Part shown: one piece after another, positions 1 to 7,411 of the stretch
Numbering within the stretch: position 1 is the first letter of the stretch
How the letters are laid out: every line of letters starts with the position of its first letter
Source: Dorea_A sp016295505
GTDB lineage: Bacteria > Bacillota > Clostridia > Lachnospirales > Lachnospiraceae
Assembly (NCBI RefSeq): GCF_039832105.1
Contig: NZ_JBDOHS010000001.1
Coordinates: forward strand, 248,001 to 312,000
Direction: 5' to 3'
Length of the DNA stretch: 64,000 bases
Position numbers and translations under genes: made by a program
Notes under the pieces: generated by a model
Told to the model about the DNA's origin: nothing
The model's input: only the letters and a program-made list of their open reading frames with translations
The model's database searches: none

Positions 1-1747
1 TCCAAGCTTCCTTTACGATGATTTGAGATAGAGGATTCACAAGTAAAGTCTCGACCATATTACCAATGCCTCGTCCGCCATTTGACAAATCAGCACATGC
101 CTTTTCAAGCAATAATTTTCTAAATGGCTCCTCAATTATTATTTGGATGTTCTTTTCTCTTCCCATATATTCAGAAACAGCATTCAGCTTTAATTCCAAT
201 ATTAAGCTTGCAGCCTCCGGTCTAATAAAATCGAAGACAACAAAGTTATCACCAATACGGTTCAGCAACTCCGGCCTTTGGATTGTGAATTTGAAATAGT
301 CTTTAATGGCTGCTAATAATGCACTCTGAATATCTTCATAATTCATATCAGGAGTGATCGTCTGATATCGCTTTCCGGTCTCTACTTCTCTTCCAACAAC
401 ACCGAGATTGCTTGTAAAAATAATAAGAGACTCTGAGAAGTACATTGTTTCACCAGCTGAATCCGTTATTCTTCCGTCTTCTAGAATTTGGAGGAACTTA
501 TCAAGTATGGATGGATGTGCCTTTTCTATCTCGTCAAAGAGCAAAACGCAAAAAGGTTTTGCTTTAATTGCGTTCGTTAATTGACCACCATCACTATATC
601 CGATATATCCGGGAGGTGCTCCAAGTAATTTTTGGTCAGAGTGAGGTTGTTGATATTCGCTCATGTCAAATCGAGTAACAAAGCTCTCATCTCCAAAAAC
701 GAACTCTGCTATTGTTTTTGCGAGTTCTGTCTTGCCGGTACCTGTAGGTCCCGCCAAAAACAATACACCTTTCGGTCTACTATTCGAGCCGCCTTGTATG
801 CCTGACATTCCTGTACAAGCTCTGCTTAATACACTGGCCGCCTTTCTTATAGCACATTCTTGCCCCTTTACGCGCATTGACAAAAAGTCTTCCGCATTTC
901 GGACTTTTTCAGCATCAAGTTTATCCCAGTGACTCTCTGTTTCGCCATAACGAAACATCTTTACTGCTTCACGGATTTGATATACCGTATAATGTTTTTG
1001 CTGGCATAAAGAAAAGATACCAAATAACTCTACCAAGGTCATTCCGTCTGTAAGTGCCACGAATTCATCCTGGATTTTTTTACGAGTTGAATCATCCAAA
1101 GAAGCAACTCCCTTAAGCGTATCTAATCTTGCATCAATGACTGCAGCTCTAACATCCTTTTCAGGTCGGGAAATTGTTAAGGTTCTTACATAAGGATTAT
1201 TCAGATAGAACCAAGTCGGAATGTCATTAACTTTCTCGACAAGCAAAAACATCAAATTCGTTAACGGACGTTTTTCATTCATGCTCAATGCCTGAGTTGG
1301 ATTTTTAGAGGCTAACATTAGCCTAGTGAAATACTCAATTTCCTCCTCAGAAAGATTGTCGGGTGAAGACGCAATCGTATTGGCTAAATCAATAATAATC
1401 GCTGACGGGCGAATAGCACTGGCCATGGCCTTTCGAACCAGTTCGGTTGCAGAACCTATATCTTTGGAACTTTTTTCGTCTGAAGAAGTCTCCCTGTAGA
1501 ATGTCGAGATCATGTTCATTGCATAAGGGTTGGAAAAGCCGTCAATTCTATTGTAAAAAACTATTGGATCATATCCTTCTTCCGACAAATACCTTTGCAG
1601 ATACATGGACAGTGGAATCGGTTCACAAGTCCCATCATCCTCATAAATCCATGGTTGGAGGTCGTGAACATTTCCTTCAATGATAAATGTCGTATTTATG
1701 TCTTGGTATACCGCCAGATCCTTCTGCCATTTTTCTGCTTGAATCAC
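1..1747 (-). CDS. ClpB-type AAA+ ATPase, partial (runs off left edge)
   Basis: The frame opens at a GTG (1747) with AAGGAGG about nine bases upstream and stays open to base 1, so at least 582 residues are encoded and the C-terminus is missing. From about residue 300 it is a good Clp A/B second AAA+ module: Walker A GPTGTGKT near residue 330, Walker B VLLFDEIEKAH near 400 and the RPELLNRIG sensor/arginine-finger stretch near 490. The first ~280 residues look like a degenerate AAA+ module: a Walker-B-like AIIIDLAN near 112 but no P-loop that I can find, and no Clp N-domain repeats. It is the last visible gene of the operon starting at 16,872 and follows the FHA gene by four bases. ClpB/ClpV proteins unfold or disassemble protein complexes; a role in recycling parts of this machine is inferred. 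Confidence 0.85.
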   Translation of the reverse strand, partial: MIQAEKWQKDLAVYQDINTTFIIEGNVHDLQPWIYEDDGTCEPIPLSMYLQRYLSEEGYDPIVFYNRIDGFSNPYAMNMISTFYRETSSDEKSSKDIGSATELVRKAMASAIRPSAIIIDLANTIASSPDNLSEEEIEYFTRLMLASKNPTQALSMNEKRPLTNLMFLLVEKVNDIPTWFYLNNPYVRTLTISRPEKDVRAAVIDARLDTLKGVASLDDSTRKKIQDEFVALTDGMTLVELFGIFSLCQQKHYTVYQIREAVKMFRYGETESHWDKLDAEKVRNAEDFLSMRVKGQECAIRKAASVLSRACTGMSGIQGGSNSRPKGVLFLAGPTGTGKTELAKTIAEFVFGDESFVTRFDMSEYQQPHSDQKLLGAPPGYIGYSDGGQLTNAIKAKPFCVLLFDEIEKAHPSILDKFLQILEDGRITDSAGETMYFSESLIIFTSNLGVVGREVETGKRYQTITPDMNYEDIQSALLAAIKDYFKFTIQRPELLNRIGDNFVVFDFIRPEAASLILELKLNAVSEYMGREKNIQIIIEEPFRKLLLEKACADLSNGGRGIGNMVETLLVNPLSQIIVKEAW

Positions 1748-1751
1748 GACC

Positions 1752-2270
1752 CTAGTCCTCCTTAACAATCAATTTTGCATCAACATTGCAAAGTGTTATA
1801 ACCGAGTTCGATACTACTCTTACAGGTGTATTTTTTTCGATTCTCTTCCCATCAATTAAAGTTCCATAAGAACTTAAATCTTCAACAATTACGCCAACAG
1901 ATCTTCGTGGAATTACTTTTAAGTGTTTTCGACTCACTGATGGGTAATCCGCTAATTCTTCCGCTCCAATTTCAGTTCTGCCAACTATTCCGCCTTCATC
2001 AGGAATGTTTATTACCACACCATTTTCTAAATGAAGCGAATAATGAGAATCAGCAACCCCAGAAACATCATCTGATTCCGGCTGACTTTCATTGTTGTTA
2101 GTATCAGCAGCCTTATACTGGCGTAATAGTTCCTCAACCATTGGATCGTCCTCAGGATAAGTACTATATTCAACCGTACGTCTTCCGCATGAAGGACAAT
2201 TTTCAGGATAACTCATCCTTCGCTGAAATACTATTTTTTCTCCACATACACATATTTTACAAAACGCCAT
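1752..2270 (-). CDS. Zinc-ribbon plus FHA domain protein
   Basis: 172 residues. The N-terminus carries cysteines at 4, 7, 9, 25 and 28, consistent with a zinc ribbon. A FHA domain fills about residues 75-170, with the conserved phosphothreonine-binding residues visible as GRTEIG (97-102), SVSRKH (111-116) and a final DG pair at 140-141 where many FHA domains have NG. FHA domains bind phosphothreonine peptides, so this is the likely reader of the kinase encoded three genes upstream (3344-4915). AGGAG lies about eight bases before the ATG. The stop is four bases from the AAA+ start, so the two are probably translationally coupled. Cytoplasmic; no signal peptide or membrane segment. Confidence 0.88.
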   Translation of the reverse strand: MAFCKICVCGEKIVFQRRMSYPENCPSCGRRTVEYSTYPEDDPMVEELLRQYKAADTNNNESQPESDDVSGVADSHYSLHLENGVVINIPDEGGIVGRTEIGAEELADYPSVSRKHLKVIPRRSVGVIVEDLSSYGTLIDGKRIEKNTPVRVVSNSVITLCNVDAKLIVKED

Positions 2271-2272
2271 TT

Positions 2273-3340
2273 TTATTCTCCTGTTTCCAAAGCTTTCAGT
2301 TTCTGTGCAGAACCTTTCCGTTGTTTCTTTTCACTCTTCTGAGCAGAAACATCCGCTTGAATACACATAGTGTCAACATTGGCTGGATCTAAATAGACAC
2401 GGGATAATATTACTCCCATCTCTGCTGCCTGCTGTTCAAGTTCAGCATATAAGGAACATACATGATTAGCACTTGCCTCAATCTGCCTTTTCTTCTCCAG
2501 GGATCCGCCCCTTGATTGACCAATAGGTTCAAACATTATCCCACTACCATCATTTCCAACAAAAACATCGCACAGAGGATGTCCCGCAACAGAAAACACC
2601 TGTCCAAGTGTATGATCCAAAATGGCATCTTCTTTTATCTGGCACCCCATTTTTTCCATGATTGACTGAATAACTTGCATGATGTATTCTGTTTGCTTCC
2701 TTTTTTCAACAACTGCTTTCATTCTTTCAATTTCTTGCTCAACTCTATATGGAGTGTTCTCAGTTGGAGTTAATTCAAGGAATTGACACAAAGCAACATA
2801 TTCATAATATCTATCACGAATTTTGTTTATCTCATCAACAGTCAAAACCTGTTTTCCTTGGAGATAACTCATTACTCGCATTTTTATGCTACGGATTTTA
2901 TCTTCAATGTCTACACTCTGATTTAGAATTCTCTGCAGTTCCTGTTTTAACCGTTTTCTTGCATCTTCATCATTTTGAGTAATGATTGGTCTTTCATCTA
3001 CTCGTTCAATCCATGAATTCAATTCTTCTTCCAATTTGGAAACTCGATGCTTGCTAATAAGAAGCCCTGAAAAATCCAAGCCATCCTGTTGAGTTCTCGC
3101 TATATTTGTACTTTGGGTTAAACTTTCTTTTGCTACAGATAAATTCTCTCCACTTCCAGAGGTTGTATCGTCAGTAACGAAAACCGAAATTTCGACATTC
3201 CCGGAGTTGTTAATATGTACAGAGTTTTCGTGCTTTTCCTGTAACTGTATGCTTAGTCTCTGAATACTGTCTGCAAGTTCTTTTCTGATTTTCTCTTTTC
3301 TCATAGCTTCAAGCTGTGCAGCAGTATAATAACTACTCAT
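2273..3340 (-). CDS. Coiled-coil protein of unknown function
   Basis: 355 residues that I cannot assign to a family. The first 45 residues are strongly helical and basic; 100-230 are rich in heptad-like E/K/L patterns (long coiled coil); 230-330 look globular, with the stretch FSVAGHPLCDVFVGNDGSGIMFEP suggesting a small alpha/beta domain; the tail is very basic (QKSEKKQRKGSAQK). No signal peptide or membrane helix. The ATG follows AAGGAGG, which lies inside the 3' end of the kinase gene, so it is co-translated with the kinase and FHA genes. By position it could be a scaffold or phosphorylation target of that pair; this is inference only. Confidence 0.7.
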   Translation of the reverse strand: MSSYYTAAQLEAMRKEKIRKELADSIQRLSIQLQEKHENSVHINNSGNVEISVFVTDDTTSGSGENLSVAKESLTQSTNIARTQQDGLDFSGLLISKHRVSKLEEELNSWIERVDERPIITQNDEDARKRLKQELQRILNQSVDIEDKIRSIKMRVMSYLQGKQVLTVDEINKIRDRYYEYVALCQFLELTPTENTPYRVEQEIERMKAVVEKRKQTEYIMQVIQSIMEKMGCQIKEDAILDHTLGQVFSVAGHPLCDVFVGNDGSGIMFEPIGQSRGGSLEKKRQIEASANHVCSLYAELEQQAAEMGVILSRVYLDPANVDTMCIQADVSAQKSEKKQRKGSAQKLKALETGE

Positions 3341-3343
3341 ATT

Positions 3344-4915
3344 TTAATCAACCTCCTTTAGCCGTTTCATTTCTCGTTCGTATCCGAGTCTATTGATCCA
3401 TGCGATGAATCTATCATCTTCCAGCATTTTGCAAATGTCTGCAATAGGCTTATGCGAAATAACCGCCACTAGTTTGTTTAGAGAATCGACATCCGTTCCA
3501 AATATCTCGATTGATTTTTTACCTTGTAGCGCAAAGCAAATAGTAGAAATCGCCGTCATGTCATTACATCCATTTCTCTGTATTAGCTGTTCCAAACGAT
3601 CTACCTGAACCTTGTCATAATCCATCTTTCGCAAATAGAATACTAACAAACCTGATGCCAAAAATCGCTTAGCATATTCATCACAACCGGATGCCAGGCA
3701 CTCAACATAAGCGGTTAAGGATGAATATTTTTTGTCGCAATAGCTAATTTCCTCTTCATCATCGATACTCTGAAGCAATCTGAAAACTGCCGCATCTGCA
3801 TCTTGAAGCATGGAAAGTTTCCGAATTTCATCTGCCAGATTACTATCATACTGTCGAACAAACTCTACCAATTCACGGCGTTTAATAACCTTTGTTGCTT
3901 GATTCCAATGTTCTTTTATAGCTGATGCAAGTTGGTGTAATGAGTTGACCGTTAATATATCACCATCAAAATGTCCGAAGATTAACGGACGATTGGTTTG
4001 AGTTTTCTTAGGGCGAGCATATATACTCCGACTTGCTGGACGCATATATTCTCCCTCGCACCAGCGCTTAACCTGCTGATACCCCCAACGCTGATCCTCA
4101 TCTTCATTTATCAGACCTTTTATTAATACCAATAGTCGACCACTAATTTTGCCAGGTAACTCAATACCGTTTTCCCAAGCACGGGCAATCTCTTCAACCG
4201 ACATTCCAGCAAAAAGGGAATGTCCTAAAATTGCTTTGCATAAGACTAACCCGAAAGAGCCATAATCGTAGGATGGAGACATTGATGCACTCCATAATAA
4301 AGACTTTACTCTAGGTGCATATTCAGGTGTTCCACGCATCCCATCAACCAGTTTCCCGTTAGAATTTGTGTATCCACTGATTCCACAATCTCCGATTAAT
4401 ATCTGATTTCCTTCGTTATTGTAAAATAAATTGCTTGGCTTAATATCGCAATGCACAATTCCGTTACGATGTAATTCATGCAATCCTTCGTTAATAGAAG
4501 GAACAATAACATTTTGAATGTGAGCGTTTGAAAGTTCCTTTGCTTCTTCTAATGTTCCGGACGCATAATAATCATATATTTCATAATAATTTCCATTATG
4601 AATTCCACATTCTACCACATGCGCAATGTTTGGATGACTAACCGAAGTTAAGAACGCCTGCATTTTCTCTGATGGCTTCCATCCATTCTTGTATACCTTG
4701 ACAACATAGTTTTTTCCCCATTTTTTTGCCATATATACATTAGACTGTTTGCCTTGCTTTTCCATAAGAGAGTTTATTACAAAACTATCAGCAACAGTTT
4801 CTCCTGACAAAAGGGTAATCGTCTTACCGCCCCCCGTATGCGGCGGTATTGTCTCGGCAGCATTAATTTTATTAAATTGCGCTTTCGGTGGCTGTGTTTC
4901 AGCCGCATTAATCAT
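3344..4915 (-). CDS. Serine/threonine protein kinase with N-terminal docking repeats
   Basis: 523 residues from the ATG at 4915, chosen because AGGAGG sits seven bases upstream; a longer form could begin at 4939. A Hanks-type kinase domain occupies about 35-300: Lys in VVKVY near 71, catalytic loop HCDIKPSN near 153 (HCD in place of HRD), metal-binding DCG near 175 (in place of DFG), then GTPEYAP in the activation/P+1 region. It has all catalytic residues needed, so activity is likely. The N-terminal tail holds a tandem motif, INAAETQPP (2-10) and INAAETIPP (17-25), spaced 15 residues, resembling phosphothreonine sites read by FHA domains. Residues 320-520 are a helical region I do not recognise. 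No membrane helix, unlike PASTA kinases. The start codon overlaps the stop of the radical-SAM gene. Confidence 0.9.
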   Translation of the reverse strand: MINAAETQPPKAQFNKINAAETIPPHTGGGKTITLLSGETVADSFVINSLMEKQGKQSNVYMAKKWGKNYVVKVYKNGWKPSEKMQAFLTSVSHPNIAHVVECGIHNGNYYEIYDYYASGTLEEAKELSNAHIQNVIVPSINEGLHELHRNGIVHCDIKPSNLFYNNEGNQILIGDCGISGYTNSNGKLVDGMRGTPEYAPRVKSLLWSASMSPSYDYGSFGLVLCKAILGHSLFAGMSVEEIARAWENGIELPGKISGRLLVLIKGLINEDEDQRWGYQQVKRWCEGEYMRPASRSIYARPKKTQTNRPLIFGHFDGDILTVNSLHQLASAIKEHWNQATKVIKRRELVEFVRQYDSNLADEIRKLSMLQDADAAVFRLLQSIDDEEEISYCDKKYSSLTAYVECLASGCDEYAKRFLASGLLVFYLRKMDYDKVQVDRLEQLIQRNGCNDMTAISTICFALQGKKSIEIFGTDVDSLNKLVAVISHKPIADICKMLEDDRFIAWINRLGYEREMKRLKEVD

Positions 4916-5480
4916 CGCTTTTCCTCCTGGGTATACCAATCATAAGCATACTATTTCCATATGCAACAGTTTGAATTTTTCGTTCTTGCATCTCATAATC
5001 CACATACCTATCATGGTGTCGAAAAATGTGTACGCATTGATTGGATGATCCTCGTAGTCCACAGTTATTATTAAGATCTGCGATATACGGTCCGTCTATA
5101 AGAACCGCACATATATTCAAAATATTGTCAACTTCTATCATCGACAACTGTTTCAGCTCATCCAATGTGTATCCTGTATAAATAAGAATATCATCATTGA
5201 TTTCAGCTAATTGCCGCACCAAAGCTTCCAGTGCTTTTGGATTAAGAAAAGGCTCTCCACCAGAGATTGTAAATCCATCAATAGGGTATGTTATGCTGCG
5301 TATCATTTTTATTACAGCTTCTACCTCAAACTCTTTTTCTTTATCATAATCCTGAAGTTCCGGGCTTATACAGCCCTGGCATCCTCTCAAGCATCCCGTA
5401 GTCCAAATACCCACGCGATTTCCTGGACCTAAAGTTTTTACCGGATAAAAAATCCGCGCTATACTCAATTTATCATCCAT
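4908..5480 (-). CDS. Radical-SAM activating-enzyme-like protein (NrdG/PflA type)
   Basis: 190 residues with a CxxxCxxC cluster at C30, C34 and C37 (TTGCLRGCQGC), followed by the SAM-binding SGGEPFLNP motif. Length and layout match short glycyl-radical activases such as anaerobic ribonucleotide reductase activase, which use a [4Fe-4S] cluster and S-adenosylmethionine to make a protein radical. No glycyl-radical enzyme (no RVxGY-type C-terminal loop) is encoded beside it, so its substrate is unknown. The gene lies between a zinc-finger-tailed protein (5487-6533) and the kinase and overlaps both neighbours at its ends, which argues that it belongs to this system. The ribosome site is weak (AAAGAAAA), suggesting translational coupling to the upstream gene. 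Confidence 0.85.
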   Translation of the reverse strand: MDDKLSIARIFYPVKTLGPGNRVGIWTTGCLRGCQGCISPELQDYDKEKEFEVEAVIKMIRSITYPIDGFTISGGEPFLNPKALEALVRQLAEINDDILIYTGYTLDELKQLSMIEVDNILNICAVLIDGPYIADLNNNCGLRGSSNQCVHIFRHHDRYVDYEMQERKIQTVAYGNSMLMIGIPRRKSDD

Positions 5481-5486
5481 TTTTCT

Positions 5487-6533
5487 TTACATTTCTGATA
5501 TAAAATGGCTGTCACATACCATTTTATTCCCGGAGATATGCTTTCCACAAAATAAGCAATTGTGAGTTTGTTTTCGTCTATCTATCTCATGCCCCATTTC
5601 CCATTGATTCATAATAAGGACAAGTTCGTCTGGAGAAATACAAAATCTATTTCCACCTGCAAGCTGTTTGATACACTCAAATGGGGTGGGTACTTTTCTT
5701 CTCACATCATTCCAATTTGGATTGCGTATTCCTGTTGCAATATCCTGCTGCAGATAGGAAATTGCATTATCAGGGGTTGCTGAAACAATATTGCCTAGCC
5801 CCCAGCAATAGGGAACATCCAATTCATTTGATTCATATGCATCAATATTTAAAAATGCATGTGTTCCTATCGGCTCTTTGTGTAATGCACTGCACAGGAC
5901 ATCTACCCTTTGGATATTTTCATAAGAGAGATAAAAAGCTTCACCGCCAAATAACGCACGGCCTCCTAGCTTTTTCTTACGAATCACCCAACTAAAATGC
6001 GGCCTTTGGGTGTTACGCAATCCTGGTAAGTACTTTGTATTAACAGCATAAATCATCTCTTGGATTCCACATCGATCATCCCAAGTCAGATTCTTTATAG
6101 AATCAACTCCGTTGTATAACATCATCAAATACACACATGTACTTGCTATTGTTTTCAGCGCAGTCATATACGCATTTGTTTCTTTCTTTTTCAATACCGA
6201 AATAGTGGTGCTGAAAGGAAGAGGGGACTTCATCATTTCCGAGCAAAGATCCACCTCATTTTCTATTCTTTGATATGTCTGTCGAACGGTCGGCATACGG
6301 TTCAATGCTTGATTAGGAGCGTTATAAATCTCCTTTAGTATATCTACTCCTTCTGCATGAAGAGAGCTTCCAATCTCACCATAAAAAATGCATTCGTTCA
6401 ATAGTTTCTTTAAAGCTTGAACATTGTCGTTCTCATCAAGAGCACGATTATATAAATCTGCAAGTTGTTCCTCGCAGCCTTGTGTTTGATTTGTTAAAAA
6501 ATCAAGAAAAAACAAAACTTTATTTGTATGCAT
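5487..6533 (-). CDS. Unknown protein with C-terminal zinc-binding motif
   Basis: 348 residues from the ATG at 6533 (GAGGTGG just upstream); a longer frame reaches 6560. I do not recognise the family. The first 170 residues are predominantly helical; the middle contains mixed alpha/beta sequence; the last 25 residues carry CLFCGKH...VCDSHF, a plausible Cys2-Cys/His zinc site. No signal peptide or membrane segment. The start overlaps the end of the preceding 150-residue gene, and its own end overlaps the start of the radical-SAM gene, so it could be the target modified by that enzyme, though no known radical-acceptor motif is visible. Confidence 0.7.
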   Translation of the reverse strand: MHTNKVLFFLDFLTNQTQGCEEQLADLYNRALDENDNVQALKKLLNECIFYGEIGSSLHAEGVDILKEIYNAPNQALNRMPTVRQTYQRIENEVDLCSEMMKSPLPFSTTISVLKKKETNAYMTALKTIASTCVYLMMLYNGVDSIKNLTWDDRCGIQEMIYAVNTKYLPGLRNTQRPHFSWVIRKKKLGGRALFGGEAFYLSYENIQRVDVLCSALHKEPIGTHAFLNIDAYESNELDVPYCWGLGNIVSATPDNAISYLQQDIATGIRNPNWNDVRRKVPTPFECIKQLAGGNRFCISPDELVLIMNQWEMGHEIDRRKQTHNCLFCGKHISGNKMVCDSHFISEM

Positions 6534-6543
6534 TCCGACCACC

Positions 6544-6996
6544 TCACTTGTTTGCATCACGAATAATATTGATCAAAGTAATATATCTTAAATCGTTCGG
6601 TGAATAGCTGTTGGCTATTTCTAAATGCCGGAGTGCTTCAACTCTTTGTGTTTCTGATGTTCCTTTCCTTAATGCGAGTAATGCAAGCAGGAATTCTCGT
6701 TCTGCAATATTGGAAATGTTTTGGACTTTGTGAGCATTTTTAAACTCATTTCGTTCTGATGAACCCGCGCCCTCTAATGAAAGCGAGTACATCACATCAG
6801 AAGCAATTTGCATATCTGTTTCAGTGTAGCTAGCATTCGGCTGAACGGGAACATAATTGTTAGGAAGATTCACCCTCTTCCTTTTTTCTCTGATAATATC
6901 CCTTGCAATATCAAGATGTTCGTATTGTTGTGCCAATTCATAGCATTCTTTAAGCTGGAATCCTTCGATACTATCCCAATTGAATTCATCTTTCAT
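6544..6996 (-). CDS. Small helical protein, unknown function
   Basis: 150 residues, charged and mostly helical, with no signal peptide, membrane helix or metal motif. The last 70 residues (IAEREFLLALLALRKG...EALRHLEIANSYSPNDLRY) read like one or two TPR-type helical hairpins, so it may be an adaptor. GGAGG precedes the ATG. It sits between the small membrane protein and the zinc-tailed protein and slightly overlaps the latter. Family not recognised. Confidence 0.65.
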   Translation of the reverse strand: MKDEFNWDSIEGFQLKECYELAQQYEHLDIARDIIREKRKRVNLPNNYVPVQPNASYTETDMQIASDVMYSLSLEGAGSSERNEFKNAHKVQNISNIAEREFLLALLALRKGTSETQRVEALRHLEIANSYSPNDLRYITLINIIRDANK

Positions 6997-7075
6997 CCCA
7001 ATTCCTCCGATAATAAGAAGCTGCGAGGAAGACTATGATATCCCCCTCGCAGCCGTCTCAGGTAAATATCAACGT

Positions 7076-7408
7076 TTAAATCTTCGAGTTATTATCTAAC
7101 GTTGAATTTAATGTTTTCTGCTGACCTTCTACTGTGTTCTGAATGGATTTTGCACTCGAGTGACAGGAATAGGCAATCCAAATACCAGCAACAATCAACA
7201 CGATTGCCCAAAACGGATGGGAACCGAAAAGAAGCAATCCGATTACTGAGATGATCAGAGGCAATAAAGTGCTCATTGTAGTCTTGCTAGCTGCAGCAGA
7301 AACCGCAGAAGTTCCGACAGTTCTTGCAGCACTACGCATATTATCATATGCGCTAACAACTTTTCTTTCGCAAGCGTCCACTTGCTGTTTAGCTTCCTGT
7401 GATGTCAT
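7076..7408 (-). CDS. Small two-helix membrane protein
   Basis: 110 residues. A helical, basic N-terminal 40 residues is followed by two closely spaced hydrophobic segments, roughly 45-62 (TLLPLIISVIGLLLFG) and 66-84 (FWAIVLIVAGIWIAYS), then a polar tail. Both termini would face the same side of the membrane. It is the only clear membrane protein in the visible part of the operon, so it is the natural membrane anchor or channel candidate if this is a transport machine. AAGGAGG lies within the end of the ftsK-like gene immediately upstream. Family not recognised. Confidence 0.75.
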   Translation of the reverse strand: MTSQEAKQQVDACERKVVSAYDNMRSAARTVGTSAVSAAASKTTMSTLLPLIISVIGLLLFGSHPFWAIVLIVAGIWIAYSCHSSAKSIQNTVEGQQKTLNSTLDNNSKI

Positions 7409-7411
7409 TGA

